Shown here in pieces: positions 1-11,316 of a stretch of 64,000 bases of DNA. This stretch comes from Anastrepha obliqua (lineage: Eukaryota; Arthropoda; Insecta; Diptera; Tephritidae). Each line of letters opens with the position of its first letter. The stretch's first letter is position 1. The position numbers were made by a program, and so were the translations under genes. The notes beneath the pieces were generated by a model that did no database searches, was not told where the DNA came from, and saw nothing but the letters and a program-made list of their open reading frames with translations. The DNA is taken from the NCBI RefSeq assembly GCF_027943255.1, contig NC_072893.1, forward strand, positions 56,576,001 through 56,640,000, written 5' to 3'.

Positions 1-480
1 AAAACCGTTTGATGATGAATGTTTAGTGCCTTGGTGATGTAATGGCAGCTTATGTGACGGTCCTGGTCAATCTTTTCCATAATTCCGTCGACTTTTTCAA
101 CTATAGGTCGACCGGAGCGGTGTGCATCTTTCACATCGAAATTTCCAGAACGGAAGCGAGCGAACCATTGTTGTGCCACACGAACTGATACAGCATCGTC
201 TCCGTAAACTTCACAAATTTCATTAGTGGCTTACGTGGCATTCTTCCTTTTTTTATACAAAAATTTCAAAAAATAGCAAATTTCTTCATTATTTTCACTC
301 ATTTTTGAACAGCTATAACTTTTTTTCAACTTCTCCGAATTTATTTTTTTTTTGGTTAAATAAAGCTTAAAATGTCACCTTTCTAACACCATATGATATG
401 ACACAATGTGATTGGTAGCACTGGAGATAGATGACTCCAACGACATCTATTGACAAAATACGAAAAGACTTTTTCGACTA
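1..480 (-). mobile_element. mariner 5' end with transposase N-terminus (truncated by window edge)
   Basis: Read on the minus strand, roughly 240 down to 1 encodes a mariner transposase N-terminal part: a helix-turn-helix region with a WFARFRSGNFDVKD-like stretch, then a GRPIVEKVDGIMEKI-like stretch. The region from 245 to 480 would be the 5' untranslated part and terminal repeat. The frame contains small lesions. The remainder lies beyond the left edge, so intactness cannot be judged. Family assignment rests on the motif pattern. Confidence 0.6.
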
Positions 481-654
481 CCCAATATTTACTTACATTC
501 TGTGTTTTAATAACGATTTTTATTTAAATTTAGAATTTTGACTGAATTCGCCAATTTTAATTCATTTTTATATTTATTTTGCGATCAGCTGTTTTTCTCA
601 CTTGCAAATTCTTACAAGTAAAAATTTCTCCAGTAAAACTTGCAACTTCCTCTC
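481..654. other. unannotated AT-rich spacer
   Basis: No gene, repeat or RNA is recognisable between the mariner end and the AACCT-type tail. Confidence 0.5.
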
Positions 655-740
655 AGGTTAGGTTAGGTTAGGTTGATATGGTTGCGCAGGGAATGGGCAC
701 ACTTGGACGAAGAAGGATTCGTCCTTTGTGATGCCATTAT
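654..740 (-). mobile_element. LINE 3' end with (AACCT)n tail
   Basis: On the minus strand the sequence runs through a GTCCAAGTGTGCCC stretch into repeated AACCT at 654-674. The same arrangement (GTCCAAGTGNGCCC, a short spacer, then AACCTAACC) occurs at 32.81-32.85 kb at the end of an RNase H-bearing LINE, and in degraded form at 41.94 kb. It is therefore read as the 3' untranslated end of the same LINE type. Confidence 0.5.
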
Positions 741-870
741 GGAGGTGTGAGGCGGGAGAGACCGATGGGATACAGGGAGAGGGCGGGGAGAGATGGTGCT
801 GGGATAACTTCCTCTCAAAGTGAAATGCCATTTCATTCCAACAATTTTTCTGTTTTGTATTACCATTTTG

Positions 871-1080
871 TCTAATAACGGTTGCCCCTCGGCAGGCAAT
901 GGCAAACCTTCGAGTGTATTTCTGCCATGAAAATAGCTTCTCATAATAAACCATCTGTGGTCGGAGTCGTTTTAAAACTGTTGGTCACTCCATTTATGAA
1001 AAAATATAAAGAAGCAAACCATAAATTGGAGGAGGAGCTCGTCCAAACACCCACAAAAAGGGTGTAAGCGCCAATTATAT
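871..1080 (+). repeat. tRNA-derived SINE, 5'-truncated
   Basis: This matches the body and 3' end of the window's main SINE family: core GGCAATGGCAAACCTTCGAG, then a TTTCTGCCATGAAAA segment, then the GGAGGAGGAGCTCGTCCAAAC segment, ending CGCCAATTATAT. The tRNA-like head with A and B boxes is missing, and unrelated sequence takes its place upstream. Confidence 0.8.
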
Positions 1081-1091
1081 ATTACATATCC

Positions 1092-1260
1092 ATATATACT
1101 TGATATGGGTGCAAGGGCATAGTGAGATACCAGGAAATTGTAAGGCGCACAAATCACCTCGCTCTTGGTATGGAGATTGCAGGTATACCCCTTTCAACCT
1201 GCAAACGAGATGGGTTGATAATTTGATAGTCACTTCAGCCAACACGGGATATGTTGATAG
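1092..1260 (+). pseudogene. LINE RNase H fragment
   Basis: A short translated stretch reads LIWVQGHSEIPGNCKA, the last conserved block of the RNase H domain found in I/Jockey-group LINEs (normally IWVPGHxGIxGNExADELA). The catalytic-site Asp of the ADELA block is lost (KAHKS here). It is a small relic directly next to a SINE copy. Confidence 0.6.
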
Positions 1261-1858
1261 TCAGTTCTGTGCCGTTACAAAAAGAATTTGACTGAAATGA
1301 CCGAAATGGGACGTCAGGCGCTACTCAATCGATCAACGAAAAACGTCTGCATGTTAGTTGCATTGATCATTGCGTATGTCTGCATTTTTCTTTTTTATTA
1401 TAATTCTCAAGCTTTAAAAAAAACACCCGATACAACAAATAGATTCTTACTCCAAATAATCAATCATATATTTTTTCGAATGCTAAATCTCCTTGAGAAA
1501 TCAATGTTTAGTGTTGAGAAAAAATATTTTTAAATTGAAAAAGTGACGTTTTTACATATTTTAGAGATGGAGAAATTATTTGCTTAAATTACATACAGTA
1601 TTTTTAATATTTTTAAATAAAATAAAAGTACATTTGATTCGTCTTCTCAACTAACCTCTAACATTACAGCTCATTTTATCAAACCATAACTAAATTTTTT
1701 TCTTTTTATCCTGCAAAAAGAGTTAAAGGCCATTTTAAGTTACGCACAGTTTATCGGAGCGGTTGGTAAAGTTCACTGTATTGGTTAGTTGAGAAAAGGG
1801 TTCAAAGTGTTCGTAAGTGTTACAAAGACAAGCCTTTTGCTTTTCAAGAGATTTTTTC
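1261..1858. other. intergenic, downstream of Cbs
   Basis: AT-rich sequence. A short open stretch at 1288-1533 shows no family signature. Nothing else is recognised. Confidence 0.5.
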
Positions 1859-1864
1859 TTTATT
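1859..1864 (-). terminator. candidate polyadenylation signal of Cbs
   Basis: AATAAA on the minus strand, about 212 bp after the Cbs stop codon, followed by T/A-rich sequence. It is the best candidate for the 3' end, but no transcript evidence is available. Confidence 0.4.
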
Positions 1865-2075
1865 CTTAAAATAAAACAAGTCAAGTCAGTAGGGTTTCAT
1901 TGAATATCGATTAGTTTGTCTGGCTCATGGCTTTTGCCAGCTTTGAAAAGATTTTTTTTAACGCTACAACATTGACACTATTTTGGAAATAGACAATGTT
2001 TTACAAAACTACGGACAATCAGCTCTGAAAATAGTTCGAAATATTCATTTTAATTAATGTATGTGCGGGTATGCT

Positions 2076-5000
2076 TTATGGGTCTCCCTGACCATTAGTG
2101 CCATTTGTGTGGGCATCACCGCTAGCAATGAACGCGAGCACATCCATTTTGGTGGCAACTGCTTTAACGACCTCTTTATCGCCTTCATAAAAAGGTAAAC
2201 GTGAATATGAAAATCGCATATTTTTATGAACGCCCGGAAACTCACCTTCATTATCCACAATTAACGCACAGGGATCGAGTTCCAGAATGCGCGATAATTT
2301 CCCCAAAATGGCATTGGAGGGCAAACGTATAATGCGTTTGTTAATAGCTTTGACGGCAGGTGCGTCTTGCTGGCGATTCATGCTCACGATCTGGTTGAGT
2401 AGTGTTTCTTGTACCAAAGCGCCCAAAATTGTGCTGTGATATGCATACAAATTTTAGTTATTTTGCAATCGCATTCATCTTTCGGCTTTTCACTCACCTA
2501 TCCTCGGCGTCGACGAAGGCGACGTTCTCCACCTTGTGTTCCTTCATTGCCTCGATCGCTTCCGCAATGCTCGCATCCGAATTGAGCACCACAGGCTTTT
2601 TGAAGTTCAACTCACTCACCGGTGTATTCCACCACCAATGGTTGTGTTCGTTCACCACTGGCTTGAAGTCGCGCGCCTCCATCCAATTATCCGACACAAA
2701 TTTCGTTATATAATTTCGTATACCATCGGGTAGTATGACTACACAACGTTGACCCTCTTTCAGTTGCTTGGCGACTTGTAGCGCGGCATACATTGCACCG
2801 CCACTTGAGCCACCGCACAGCAACGCTTCTTCGGCATTCAGACGTTTCGCCATCGTGAAGCACTGTTTATCGTTCACTTTAATCCAGGAGTCTATCACAT
2901 TGTAATCATTGACGGTGGGTGTGAAATCATAGCCAATGCCTTCAACTTCATAGAAGGACACATTCGATTTATTCAGCTCTGCGGGCTGCGCCAACATCGA
3001 GCCAAATGGATCGACAGCAATCACTTTACAGTCGGGCAATTCCTCCTTGATTTTGCGACCAATGCCCGAAACCGTGCCACAAGTCCCCGCACACACAACT
3101 ACTGCATCCACTTTCTTATCTGTCTGCCATATTATTTCGGCACCGGTGCCGTCGTAGTGTGCGAGTGGGTTGCCGGAATTGCGGTACTGATCCAAGACAA
3201 TCGCATTGGGGATTTCTTTCTCAAGGCGCTGTGCCACACAAATCAAACCTTCGGGACTGTCGTAGGGCGCTTCGGTGGGTGTGCGTATAATTTTGGCGCC
3301 TAAGGCACGTAGTGCCGAAACTTTCTCGTTCGACATTTTCTCCGGCATTACGATGATGCAATTGTAGCCCTTGACTGCGGCTCCCATGGCTATGCCGATG
3401 CCTGTGTTGCCCGAAGTTGGTTCGATGATTGTGCAACCAGGTTTGAGCAAACCCTTTTCCTCAGCGTCTAGTACCATGCGATAGCCGATGCGGTCCTTTA
3501 CTGAGCCTCCAGGATTTAAGAATTCGCATTTGGCATCTGGGTTAATGAAGAAAAAATATTTATTGAGAAAGTTTTAAGGAATCAGCGAGTCATAATAACA
3601 AAATTAATAATATCAGGACATATACAGTTATAGCAGGTATTTAGGCCGAGCTTCTTCACCAATGTTGGCTGTGATGTTGTCCCCAAAAACAAGAACTCAA
3701 AGATCTTATTTACATTGACTCCGCATACCGCATAAAGAGTTTATGAAAATCTTTACCTTTTTTAATTTTTAGATCTTATTTACATTATTATACTAGCTGA
3801 CCCGACGAACTTTGTTCCGCCCTAGAGGCAATAAAAAAGCAGATTTTTGATTTTCTTAAGTTAATTTTTTTATTAATCAACTATTTTAATGAAGCTTTAA
3901 TAGATTGCACTCTTCAGTTAAGCACCTTGTGATACACGACATTTTTTGTTTTATTATCAGGTGCAAAAACAAACAACGCAGATGGTTTCCCGACCCGTGA
4001 ACATGCCACATACATATAATTGACCATGTGAGAAACATTGATTTTCTAGATTCAGACCACAAACTTTCAAGTATTGGCCCTGTGATTTGTTAATGGTCAT
4101 GGCGAATGCAAGACGCATCGGAAATTGAAGTCTTTTAAACTCAAGCGAGAGATCGGTTATGATCATCGGGATCCTCGGGATCCTCGGAATGAGAACTTTC
4201 TTCCCCTTCGAATTTTCCTTTGAGTATCGTCGCGTAAATCACATTGTTCATCAATTTATTTACCACCAAACGCGTACTGTTGCAAAGTTTTGGTGGGCTT
4301 ATGTTTCGAAGCATGATTACTACGGAGCCAACTTTTAGATTGTGCGGTGGTAAGCCAGGCACATCCAAGGAGTTTAAAAATTTAATTGAATAGTTGGTGG
4401 CTTCATCTTCATTTGTTACACAGTCAATGGATTTGAATGAATGCGTTGTTCCAATGATATCATTTCGAATTATGTAGTTTAAGTCATCTACATCTTAGCC
4501 AAAGTCATCTACAGCCGCTTAAATTGGTCGCTCACTCAACCATTCATTATTTTTGTAGTTATTAATGATGTTTGGGAATACTTTATTGATAAGTTCGTCT
4601 TTCGATGAGACAAAGTTACAGAAATTCTGAGGAAATGAAATCAATCCCCTCGATTCGTCGACAGGTACTCGACCATTATCGATAGTTAGTAATTGCTCAG
4701 AGAAATCTTGAGTAGATATATCATTAAGTAATGCAACTCTCATGTTTGTTGTCAGCTGAAGTTTCTTCACACAGCGCCATAGACTCGATGATTTGAGGCA
4801 AGAGTTTATTTCTTCAGCAGCCGTTGATCTTGGAATTACTGGCAGTGTTTGGCGGAAGTCGCCAGACAGTAAAATCATTGCGCCCCCAAAAAATTCAACA
4901 ATGGCAATTTCACTCTTCCACTAAGGCAGCACAATCCGGGCGTTTCTCCGGAAAACTTCAATGCGCCACAATACTCGCAAACAACGTTCATTGGCCCAAT

Positions 5001-6065
5001 GCAAACGCTAGGATGCAAGCAGTAATCAGTGAATCGAAACGCTGCTCGATTCAAATCAGCACTTCATAATTCTCTTCTTGTGCGTCGAATATGATCTACT
5101 TTTTTATCTTTGTTATTTGCTCGACGATTTCGCATTGCCAACCGAGCCGTTTCACGCGCTGCCTCGCTTTGCTCGTGTGATTGAGAAGCACGAAGTCGAG
5201 CCATACTAACGCGGCGCTCTTTACGGGCAATTCCTTGTGCTTCTTCAGTCGTTTCATTAGCAATGTTTCGTATCCTTCTTGCATTACGGCTTTGTCGGGA
5301 AAGATTCGATCGTCTTGGTCGCAGCATTGATAATGATGATTCAAAGAGAATACAAATTACTGTGATAATATATTTCTGACAAAATTTATATTATCAAATT
5401 TTCTACTTAACCATAGACAAAATTACGTTTAGCTGTCATTTGCGTTTTTTTATTCCATATCATATGCGTTTTTGTTACACCACATTTTAAAGTGACTTCA
5501 CGGAAACGCGTTCGAATGGGATAAAAAGTATCCTATGTCCGTCTCCTGGTCCTAAGCTACCTCTCCACCAATTTTCAGCCAAATCGGTTCAGCCGTTTTC
5601 GAGTTATAAATAGTGTAACTAACATGACTTTCATTTATATATACAGATATTTTTATTAAGGCTTCTATCCAACACTGCGCCCATGAGTTAGAGCTTTGGA
5701 TACAAATAAACTAAATAGTTGCTGCCTCTGTACTTACACATTTCGCATTTGATGCCCTCTGCTTTGGGTATGGCATTCAGTTTAACCAGTGGTGTGCAGC
5801 CAATAACCTCTAAAATATTTGGCGTCAGCTTCTGACGGTGAGCGCTGAAAGTTTTCAGAACATACAAGTATTTTTTATATAGAATCCAAGTATAATAATT
5901 TACAACAAAAAAAAAAAAAAACAAATGAGTAGATTGTGAGTGCACTTACATGGGACGTTGGGTATGTGGTGTCTTTTCCTTTGTGCCCAAATGCCAAGTG
6001 CATTTCGAGGGCAATCCGGGATCCACAAAGTCCTTTGGGCGTTCGTAAGGTTTATTAGCAGGCAT
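2076..6065 (-). CDS. Cbs: cystathionine beta-synthase (four coding exons)
   Basis: This PLP enzyme condenses serine with homocysteine to cystathionine in the cytosol, the first step of transsulfuration. Exons on the minus strand are 6065-5950, 5844-5738, 3536-2498 and 2433-2076. All junctions are GT/AG and the sum is 1620 nt, giving 539 residues in one open frame. Visible features are a heme-type N-terminus (Cys22 in PSKCTW and His34 after TP, as in mammalian CBS), the PLP lysine Lys88 in NPGGSVKDR, the SGNTG loop at 116-120, GTCGT at 225-229, GGSSGG at 316-321, and a C-terminal regulatory CBS domain pair from about residue 385. The length is close to fly CBS (slightly over 500 residues). An AG acceptor at 6077-6076, 10 nt before the ATG, implies a further 5' UTR exon upstream that I could not locate. 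Intron 2 (5737-3537) carries a Helitron. The function assignment is very secure. Confidence 0.96.
3793..5647 (-). mobile_element. Helitron inside Cbs intron 2
   Basis: On the minus strand the element starts TCTGTATATATAAATGAAAG just after a host A (5647) and ends GGGTCAGCTAG just before a host T (3793). These are canonical Helitron termini: a TC start, a CTAG end, and A|T insertion without target duplication. It carries remnants of the rolling-circle Rep-helicase gene (see the internal entry) but is only 1855 bp, so the middle of the gene is deleted. The orientation matches Cbs transcription. The host splice sites are untouched. Confidence 0.9.
3957..5344 (-). pseudogene. Helitron Rep-helicase remnant
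   Basis: Three segments lie in transposon order. At 5344-5064 is the Arg-rich N-terminus typical of insect Helitron proteins (MLRPRRSNLSRQSRNARR, then Arg/Ala/Glu repeats). At 4878-4519 is a Pif1-type helicase block with MILLSGDFRQTLPVIPRS, the motif III region. At 4368-3957 are the helicase C-terminal blocks, including LPPHNLKVGSVVIMLRN and AFAMTINKSQGQ (motif VI region) with CFSHGQLYV. The Helitron_like_N domain, the Rep HUH nuclease and the Walker A/B motifs are missing, so the element cannot be autonomous. Confidence 0.85.
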
Positions 6066-6239
6066 TCTAATTTATCTGTGAAAAGAAGAAAACATATGAA
6101 AATAAGATTAGCTGTGAAAAGCAAATGGTCACATTTTTTTTTTCGAAAAAATTGAGTGTGTCACCTTCGTGTCATCAGAGGTCAATTCTAAATGGTATAT
6201 CATAATTTGTGTGCTCTAAAAGCTTGAAAAAATTAGGGA

Positions 6240-6540
6240 AATCATTCGCAGAAGACTAATCATTTTCCACCACAATGAAGCGAGATCTCATACAAGTGAC
6301 TATTTTAGCATGGATGGGTCGTTCGCTACACCGTCCTGCTTTGGTACCAAATAACTTTAATACTTTAAAAGCAAAACGCGCGGTCGATCCATGCTTTTCG
6401 ACGCTTGCAGTAGCGGGTGATGCGTTCAAAACATATACTTTGGTGGTACATTAATCGGATTGACGAGATCGAGCCAAAAACTGGTTAAAATACATGAAAA
6501 CATGTATTGATGTCTATAGACAATATTTTGGTGAATAAAA
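6240..6540 (+). pseudogene. degenerate mariner transposase C-terminus
   Basis: Scattered matches in shifting frames: an HHNEARSHTS-like block (the second catalytic Asp block of mariner, FHxDNARPHTS) and a downstream YWRINEIEPK-like end. The frame is broken by stops and the third Asp block is not visible. No terminal repeats were found. The reading is tentative. Confidence 0.4.
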
Positions 6541-6629
6541 CTTAAGCAGCAATCTTCGTATTGTTGAGGTCAATCAGTTGCGAATTAATAAGCTTAAATC
6601 TTCTCATCATTCTTTCCAATGACGATAAT

Positions 6630-7225
6630 TTTTTTTAATTACTTGTGCAATAAAATAGGCTCCGCTATAACAAATACTGGAGATGTCAATGAAGACGTGC
6701 AGCATAGGGTTAACTCGGCATGGTTGAAACGGAAAGCCCCAATAGGGGTGCTACTATCTGAGAAAAGAATGCCACTTCACCTAAAGGGAAAAAATACATA
6801 AAGCCGCCAAGCGTCCCACTTTGTTGTATGGGGGCGAATGCTGGTCTATAAAAAAGTCACACGAAAGAAAACTTGAAACGGCAGATATGAAAATGTTGAG
6901 ATGGTCAGCTTTGGTCACAATGCTGGACAAAGTGCCTAATCGATTCACTCGTGAAAGTCGAGCAAACTGAGAAAAAAGTGCAAGAAAGTCATCTTCGCTG
7001 GTATGCGCATGTCCCGAAGAAGCCTGAATCAGATATGACAATAAACGTGTTAAACATCGTCATGGCGCCAAGGAAGCCAGGTCAACCACAGCATACGTGG
7101 ACGAAGCAAATAGAAAGTGATATGAAACTGGCGAACCTAAACACCGAGACGACGAAGCTGGAGATCACGTACTAGGAAAGCTGACCCCAAGTGAAATGGG
7201 ATAAAAGCATGAAGAAGAAGAAGTA
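6630..7225 (+). pseudogene. RTE-like LINE C-terminal fragment
   Basis: The translation shows the post-RT region of an RTE-like non-LTR element: ITNTGDVNEDVQHRVNSAWL, then a PLHLKGK block, KVQESHLRWYAHVPKKPES, and MAPRKPGQPQHTWTKQIESD. It finishes in an A-rich ATGAAGAAGAAGAAG tail at 7208-7226. At least two frameshifts separate the blocks. The reverse transcriptase and endonuclease are absent, so this is a 5'-truncated dead copy. Confidence 0.75.
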
Positions 7226-7310
7226 GAAGTGCAATAAATTAAATATTTTACAAAAATAATACGACTCGCAGCACTGTCGTCCTATGCAACTTCAGCGAAG
7301 AAATCTTTGA

Positions 7311-7640
7311 TCAGATCAAACTGATCACAACCTCTTTCAGAAAGTTATACATTAATTGTACATTCTTAACGGTGGTAATTTTTAGCATTCCAATGGGGTC
7401 AGCGTATTCCAAAATCTCTTGTCGACGTGCACCTATTGTTGGGCAGATTGGAAAATGTCTAGGCGCTGCGTTTCTCGCGCAGAACGGACAAGAGTCGCTC
7501 AATGATCATTATTATACTCGTATAACAGTATGGCCAAGCCAATCCGCAGATGAGTAAAAGGTCTTAGTGCACGGAGGTGCATGTTTGGGTCGTAGACTGG
7601 CCTCTTTCTGTACGGGTTGGTTGCAGAGTAGTGGTGGGTG
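7311..7640 (-). pseudogene. LINE C-terminal zinc-knuckle fragment
   Basis: On the minus strand the translation reads DSCPFCARNAAPRHFPICPT, a CX2C...H...C knuckle of the type at the end of I/R1/Jockey-group ORF2 proteins, followed by IGARRQEILEYADPIG. The coding sequence upstream on this strand is broken and the 5' part is missing. Confidence 0.5.
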
Positions 7641-8110
7641 TACATTGCTCAGTCCATAGTTAGTGAAATTAATTTTTGTCTTGTCACTTTATTCCTTGCC
7701 CTTTTTCAAAGTTTTCCAAGATTTCTTCAAAACATTCAGCGTTTAACCAGCATATTCAAAATTTTTCGGGATATGTTGTTTAGCAGCCCATTGAATTTTA
7801 GTCGATTTTTGGCAATTTTTTTTTTGACGGTGTTGCTGCCATAAAAAAAATTCGAGCATCTACTTTGTATGGCAAAAAACGTGACATCTCAGAGAAAAAA
7901 ATGTCAAAAATCTATGCTATTTTGTATTCACTTGGAACTTGTACTTTTATGTACTAAACTTCAATGGACTATTAAACTGCATAGCCAGAAAAATTCTCAA
8001 AAATCTGTTGTGTTGATGAAATTACGTCGAATGTTCGAAATTTTGCATTATGTGGTTTTTGTTGTAGAATTAACAATTAACAAATGTTTCTAAAAAAAAT
8101 AGTAATAAGG
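7641..8110. other. unannotated spacer
   Basis: AT-rich. Short open stretches show no recognisable domain. No repeat partner was seen elsewhere in the window. Confidence 0.4.
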
Positions 8111-8985
8111 GGTACAAATTAACAGCGCTTAGGACAAACCTGACCGACATCCAGAGCGTGCTTAAATTCAGGAGGGAACACTTCTCGAACTTGTTAAATA
8201 GTGATAACTGCGCATGTGAAGATCGGGGTATCGGGACGTTGACGACAGAACTCGCGATCCTCTAAACGATCATGATGAGGTGGTAATAGCGATAACGCGC
8301 CTAAAGAACAATAAAGCCGCGGGAGGCGACGGACTGCCGGCTGAGCTATTCAAACATGGCGGCGAGAAGCTGGTAAAGTGCATGCATCAGCTTCTATGCA
8401 AAATATGGTCGAATTTAAGTGTGCTCTGCCCAATCCATAAGAAGGTTGATACTGCAATCTGTGCCAATAATCGCGGGATTAGTCTTCTAAATATCGCCTA
8501 TAGGATTATGGTGAGCGTATTGCCCAATCCATAAGAAGGTTGATACTGCAATCTGTGCCAATAATCGCGGGATTAGTCTTCTAAATATCGCCTATAGGAT
8601 TATGGTGAGCGTATTGTGTGAAAGATTGAAGCCCACTATCAATCAACTGATGGGACCTTATCCACCAGTTATTTACAATACGACAAGTCTTGAAAAAGAC
8701 CCATGAAAAGAGAATCGACACACACCGCAAAACTAATACGGCTATGCAAAATGACGTTGCTCAATACCAGCCGCACCATTAGAATTGGGAAGGAGCTCTT
8801 CGAGCGGTTTGATACCAAACGAGGTTTCAGACAGGGTGACTTTCTGTCTTGTGACTTCTTTAACCTGATGCTGGAAAATATCGTACGAGCCGCAGTCGAT
8901 ATCCGATGAGGCGTCACTTGGAGTATTTGAGAGAAAGATTCTGCGGAAGATTTTATGCTGTAACTCAATGGAGCTAATATTGTTT
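8110..8985 (+). pseudogene. RTE-like reverse transcriptase fragment
   Basis: RT blocks appear in order: AITRLKNNKAAGGDGLPAEL (the KAAGxDGIPAEL finger block), a CPIHKKVDTAICANNRGISL block, and KRGFRQGDFLSCDFFNLML (the GxRQGDxLSxxLFNLxLE block). Then comes ASLGVFERKILRKIL, which belongs to the later C-terminal domain. The catalytic YADD block is deleted. Frames shift several times, and one 94-bp segment is duplicated in tandem. Confidence 0.75.
8427..8614 (+). repeat. 94-bp perfect tandem duplication
   Basis: Positions 8427-8520 and 8521-8614 look identical base for base. The unit spans the CPIHKK...NRGISLLNIAYRIMVSV part of the RT fragment. The unit length is not a multiple of three, so the copies are in different frames. 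It is either a very recent slippage event in a dead LINE or an assembly artefact. Confidence 0.9.
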
Positions 8986-9284
8986 TTTTACTAGAACCTG
9001 AACAATATTTAAAATAATGTCAATATTAGTCCCAAAACAAGAAATACAGATACCCAATGCACTGCTCTCGGGCTCAACTATAGTCTCACATATAAAAAGA
9101 GAGACAGAACACAGATGTTAAAATTTCTATCTTACTGTTTCTGTCCTTGCGCACATAATTGGAAGACCAAGCAAGGAATCTAATTTACGGATATTCAGTC
9201 AATAAAAAAAGTGCGTGTAAATAAATCAACTGCCGTGGCTGAGTAAGCCCACTGTGATCTAATGACTTTTTACTCCATCTGTGC
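8986..9284. other. unannotated spacer
   Basis: Nothing recognised between two LINE fragments. Confidence 0.4.
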
Positions 9285-10815
9285 TTGAAGTTATTTGACA
9301 TTACGGCTACGGTTCAAAATCAAGTATTACTCAGCAATTGGGCCACGGACTGCGGTTTAAGTGTAAACCCGAGCAAAACTGAACTGATGCTATTCACTAA
9401 GAAAACTAAGATACCAAACTTTAATCACCCAAAACTAAACGGCGTTAGTCTTACGCTAACCCAGCAGGCAAAATACCTAGGTGTTATCTTAGATCCCAAA
9501 CTCAAAGAAAGCGAATATAGCACTTTACATGTGTAAGAGAATGTTGGGTAAAAAAGAACAGCGTGTATCTTAACTACAGGAGCGCTTAGCAACAGTCCTA
9601 CTGAAGCGCTCAATGTACTAATTCATTTATTACCATTAGACTTACATATAAAAACAATCGCTACTTGCAGCGCGGTGAGACTCAGAGGCATAGGAAGCTG
9701 GACAATAAGGTCGTACGGTCACAGCAAGATCCCTGTAGGAGGACCCTCGCTGCTCAAAAACAGATCAGACTACACAGTCCTCGACCTTAACTTCTAGAAA
9801 GACTTTACGGTACGTTTTCCACCGAGAGCCGAATGGGGCAAAGGAAAGGTGATTGGAAGATATGATATTGAAATATACTCTGACGGTTCTAAGATGAGCT
9901 GCGGTGTGAGAGCTGGCTTCCATTTGGAGCCACTCAACCAATCTCAGTCAATTCGACTTGCCGACTATGCTAGCGTGTTCCAGGTAGAACTTTTAGCGAT
10001 CAGAGAAGCATGAAAATCACTAAAACTCTATAAGAAAGTTGGTGCAAGAGTAGCTATCTTTTCAGACAGTCAAACAGCTATTAAGGTCTTAGACTCCAAC
10101 TCCATTTCATCCAAACTGGTCTTACAGTGTAGAGAGGGGCTGGAATTGCTTAGTCATTGGCTTGAAACTACTCTGATATGGGTTCCCGGTCATAGGAACA
10201 TACGGGGTAATGAGATAGCGGATGAGCTAGCAAGAAAAGATTCGACACTAGACTTACCAGAGGTGGGGGCAGTCTCCACCCCACTCAACACAATAAAAGC
10301 ATCCATTGCTTCGCACTATCATGCTTTAGCCGAAAGAAGATGGATGCAATGAACTACATGTATTACAACAAAAAGCACATGACCGTCGTACAACATCCAA
10401 AGGACGAATCACCTGTTAGGATGTTCTCGACCAGACATTTCACACATCACTGCAACCCTTACAGGTCACTGGAAGGTAGGGGATTATACAGTCAGATTCA
10501 ACCTCCCCTTCAATCCCAACTGCAGAAGCTGTCAAGCGGAAGGGGTGAAGGAAAGTATTTTCCACTACTTATGTGAATGTCCAGGGCTTGCTAGGGCACG
10601 ACTTCGCTCCTTCGGTAAGCCTTTCTTACAGCAAATTAATGAGATCTGAGACATCGAGTTAAAGAATTTGCTGCTATACCTGGACCTCACTAAATGGGTC
10701 TGACTTAGAAAACAAAAAAAAGACATCATCACACGAGGACAGCGGTAGTAAAACGGTGCTGGTCACTAATTAGGTTATTTCAGTAGAAATACTCAACCAC
10801 TTCAACAACGGCTCA
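9285..10815 (+). pseudogene. I/Jockey-group LINE 3' half with RNase H
   Basis: Domains in order: the end of RT at about 9330-9540 (LSVNPSKTELMLFTKKTK, then QQAKYLGVILDPKL), RNase H at about 9860-10290 (IEIYSDGSKM, VFQVELLAIREA, VAIFSDSQTAIKVLDS, TLIWVPGHRNIRGNEIADEL), then a C-terminal knuckle region to 10620. Frames are broken by at least three lesions, including a stop just after AIREA. The 3' end near 10815 (CTCAACCACTTCAACAAC) matches the minus-strand copy at 48.1 kb, so these are two members of one family. Confidence 0.85.
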
Positions 10816-11242
10816 AATAATATTTTATAACTTTTGCTCTTTAAAATTCGTTCATTTAATTTTAGATAAGCAGCAAATGTGGGCATGTCCGGAAAGTTGA
10901 CGCACTTTTGTGAGCAAAAAAAAAAAACAAATATTTTGACATATGTATGTATGTGTACATAATTTTTGCCTAATCATTTATTTAAATATTTTATCAGCAA
11001 AAATTCTAAATTTAAATCAAAGTCCATCCAATAATCAATTCATCAGTTTGTGCCCGGGTACTCCATTAGCTATTAAATAATGCCTTAGCAGAAGATAGAA
11101 GACATTTAAATATTTGTATGTAGATATCGTTAGTGACCAAATTATAATACGCGCACGTGTTTCTGTATTTATTGTTTTTGAGTAACTTTTTTAAATAAAA
11201 AAATAAATAATTGCCGTTTACATTTCTGTTCTTCCTATTGTT
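10816..11242. other. unannotated AT-rich spacer
   Basis: No gene. Low-complexity A/T runs and a short TATG microsatellite near 10945. Confidence 0.4.
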
Positions 11243-11316
11243 GACGTCTTGATGTTGTTTCCCTCGGCAGGCAATGGAAACCGCCGAGAGTATTTCTGCC
11301 ATAAAAAACTCCTCAA
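11243..11316 (+). repeat. rearranged SINE fragment
   Basis: 11243-11260 reads as the reverse complement of the SINE 3' region (GTCTTGATGTTGTT). It is joined directly at 11261 to the SINE core in the forward direction (CCCTCGGCAGGCAATGGAAA, then a TTTCTGCCATAAAAAA segment). The junction implies a local inversion or template switch. Confidence 0.65.

Noticed and set aside
3706..3786. 16-bp direct repeat AGATCTTATTTACATT in the Cbs intron as a target duplication
   Set aside because: The intervening 49 bp has no transposon features, and Helitrons do not duplicate their target.
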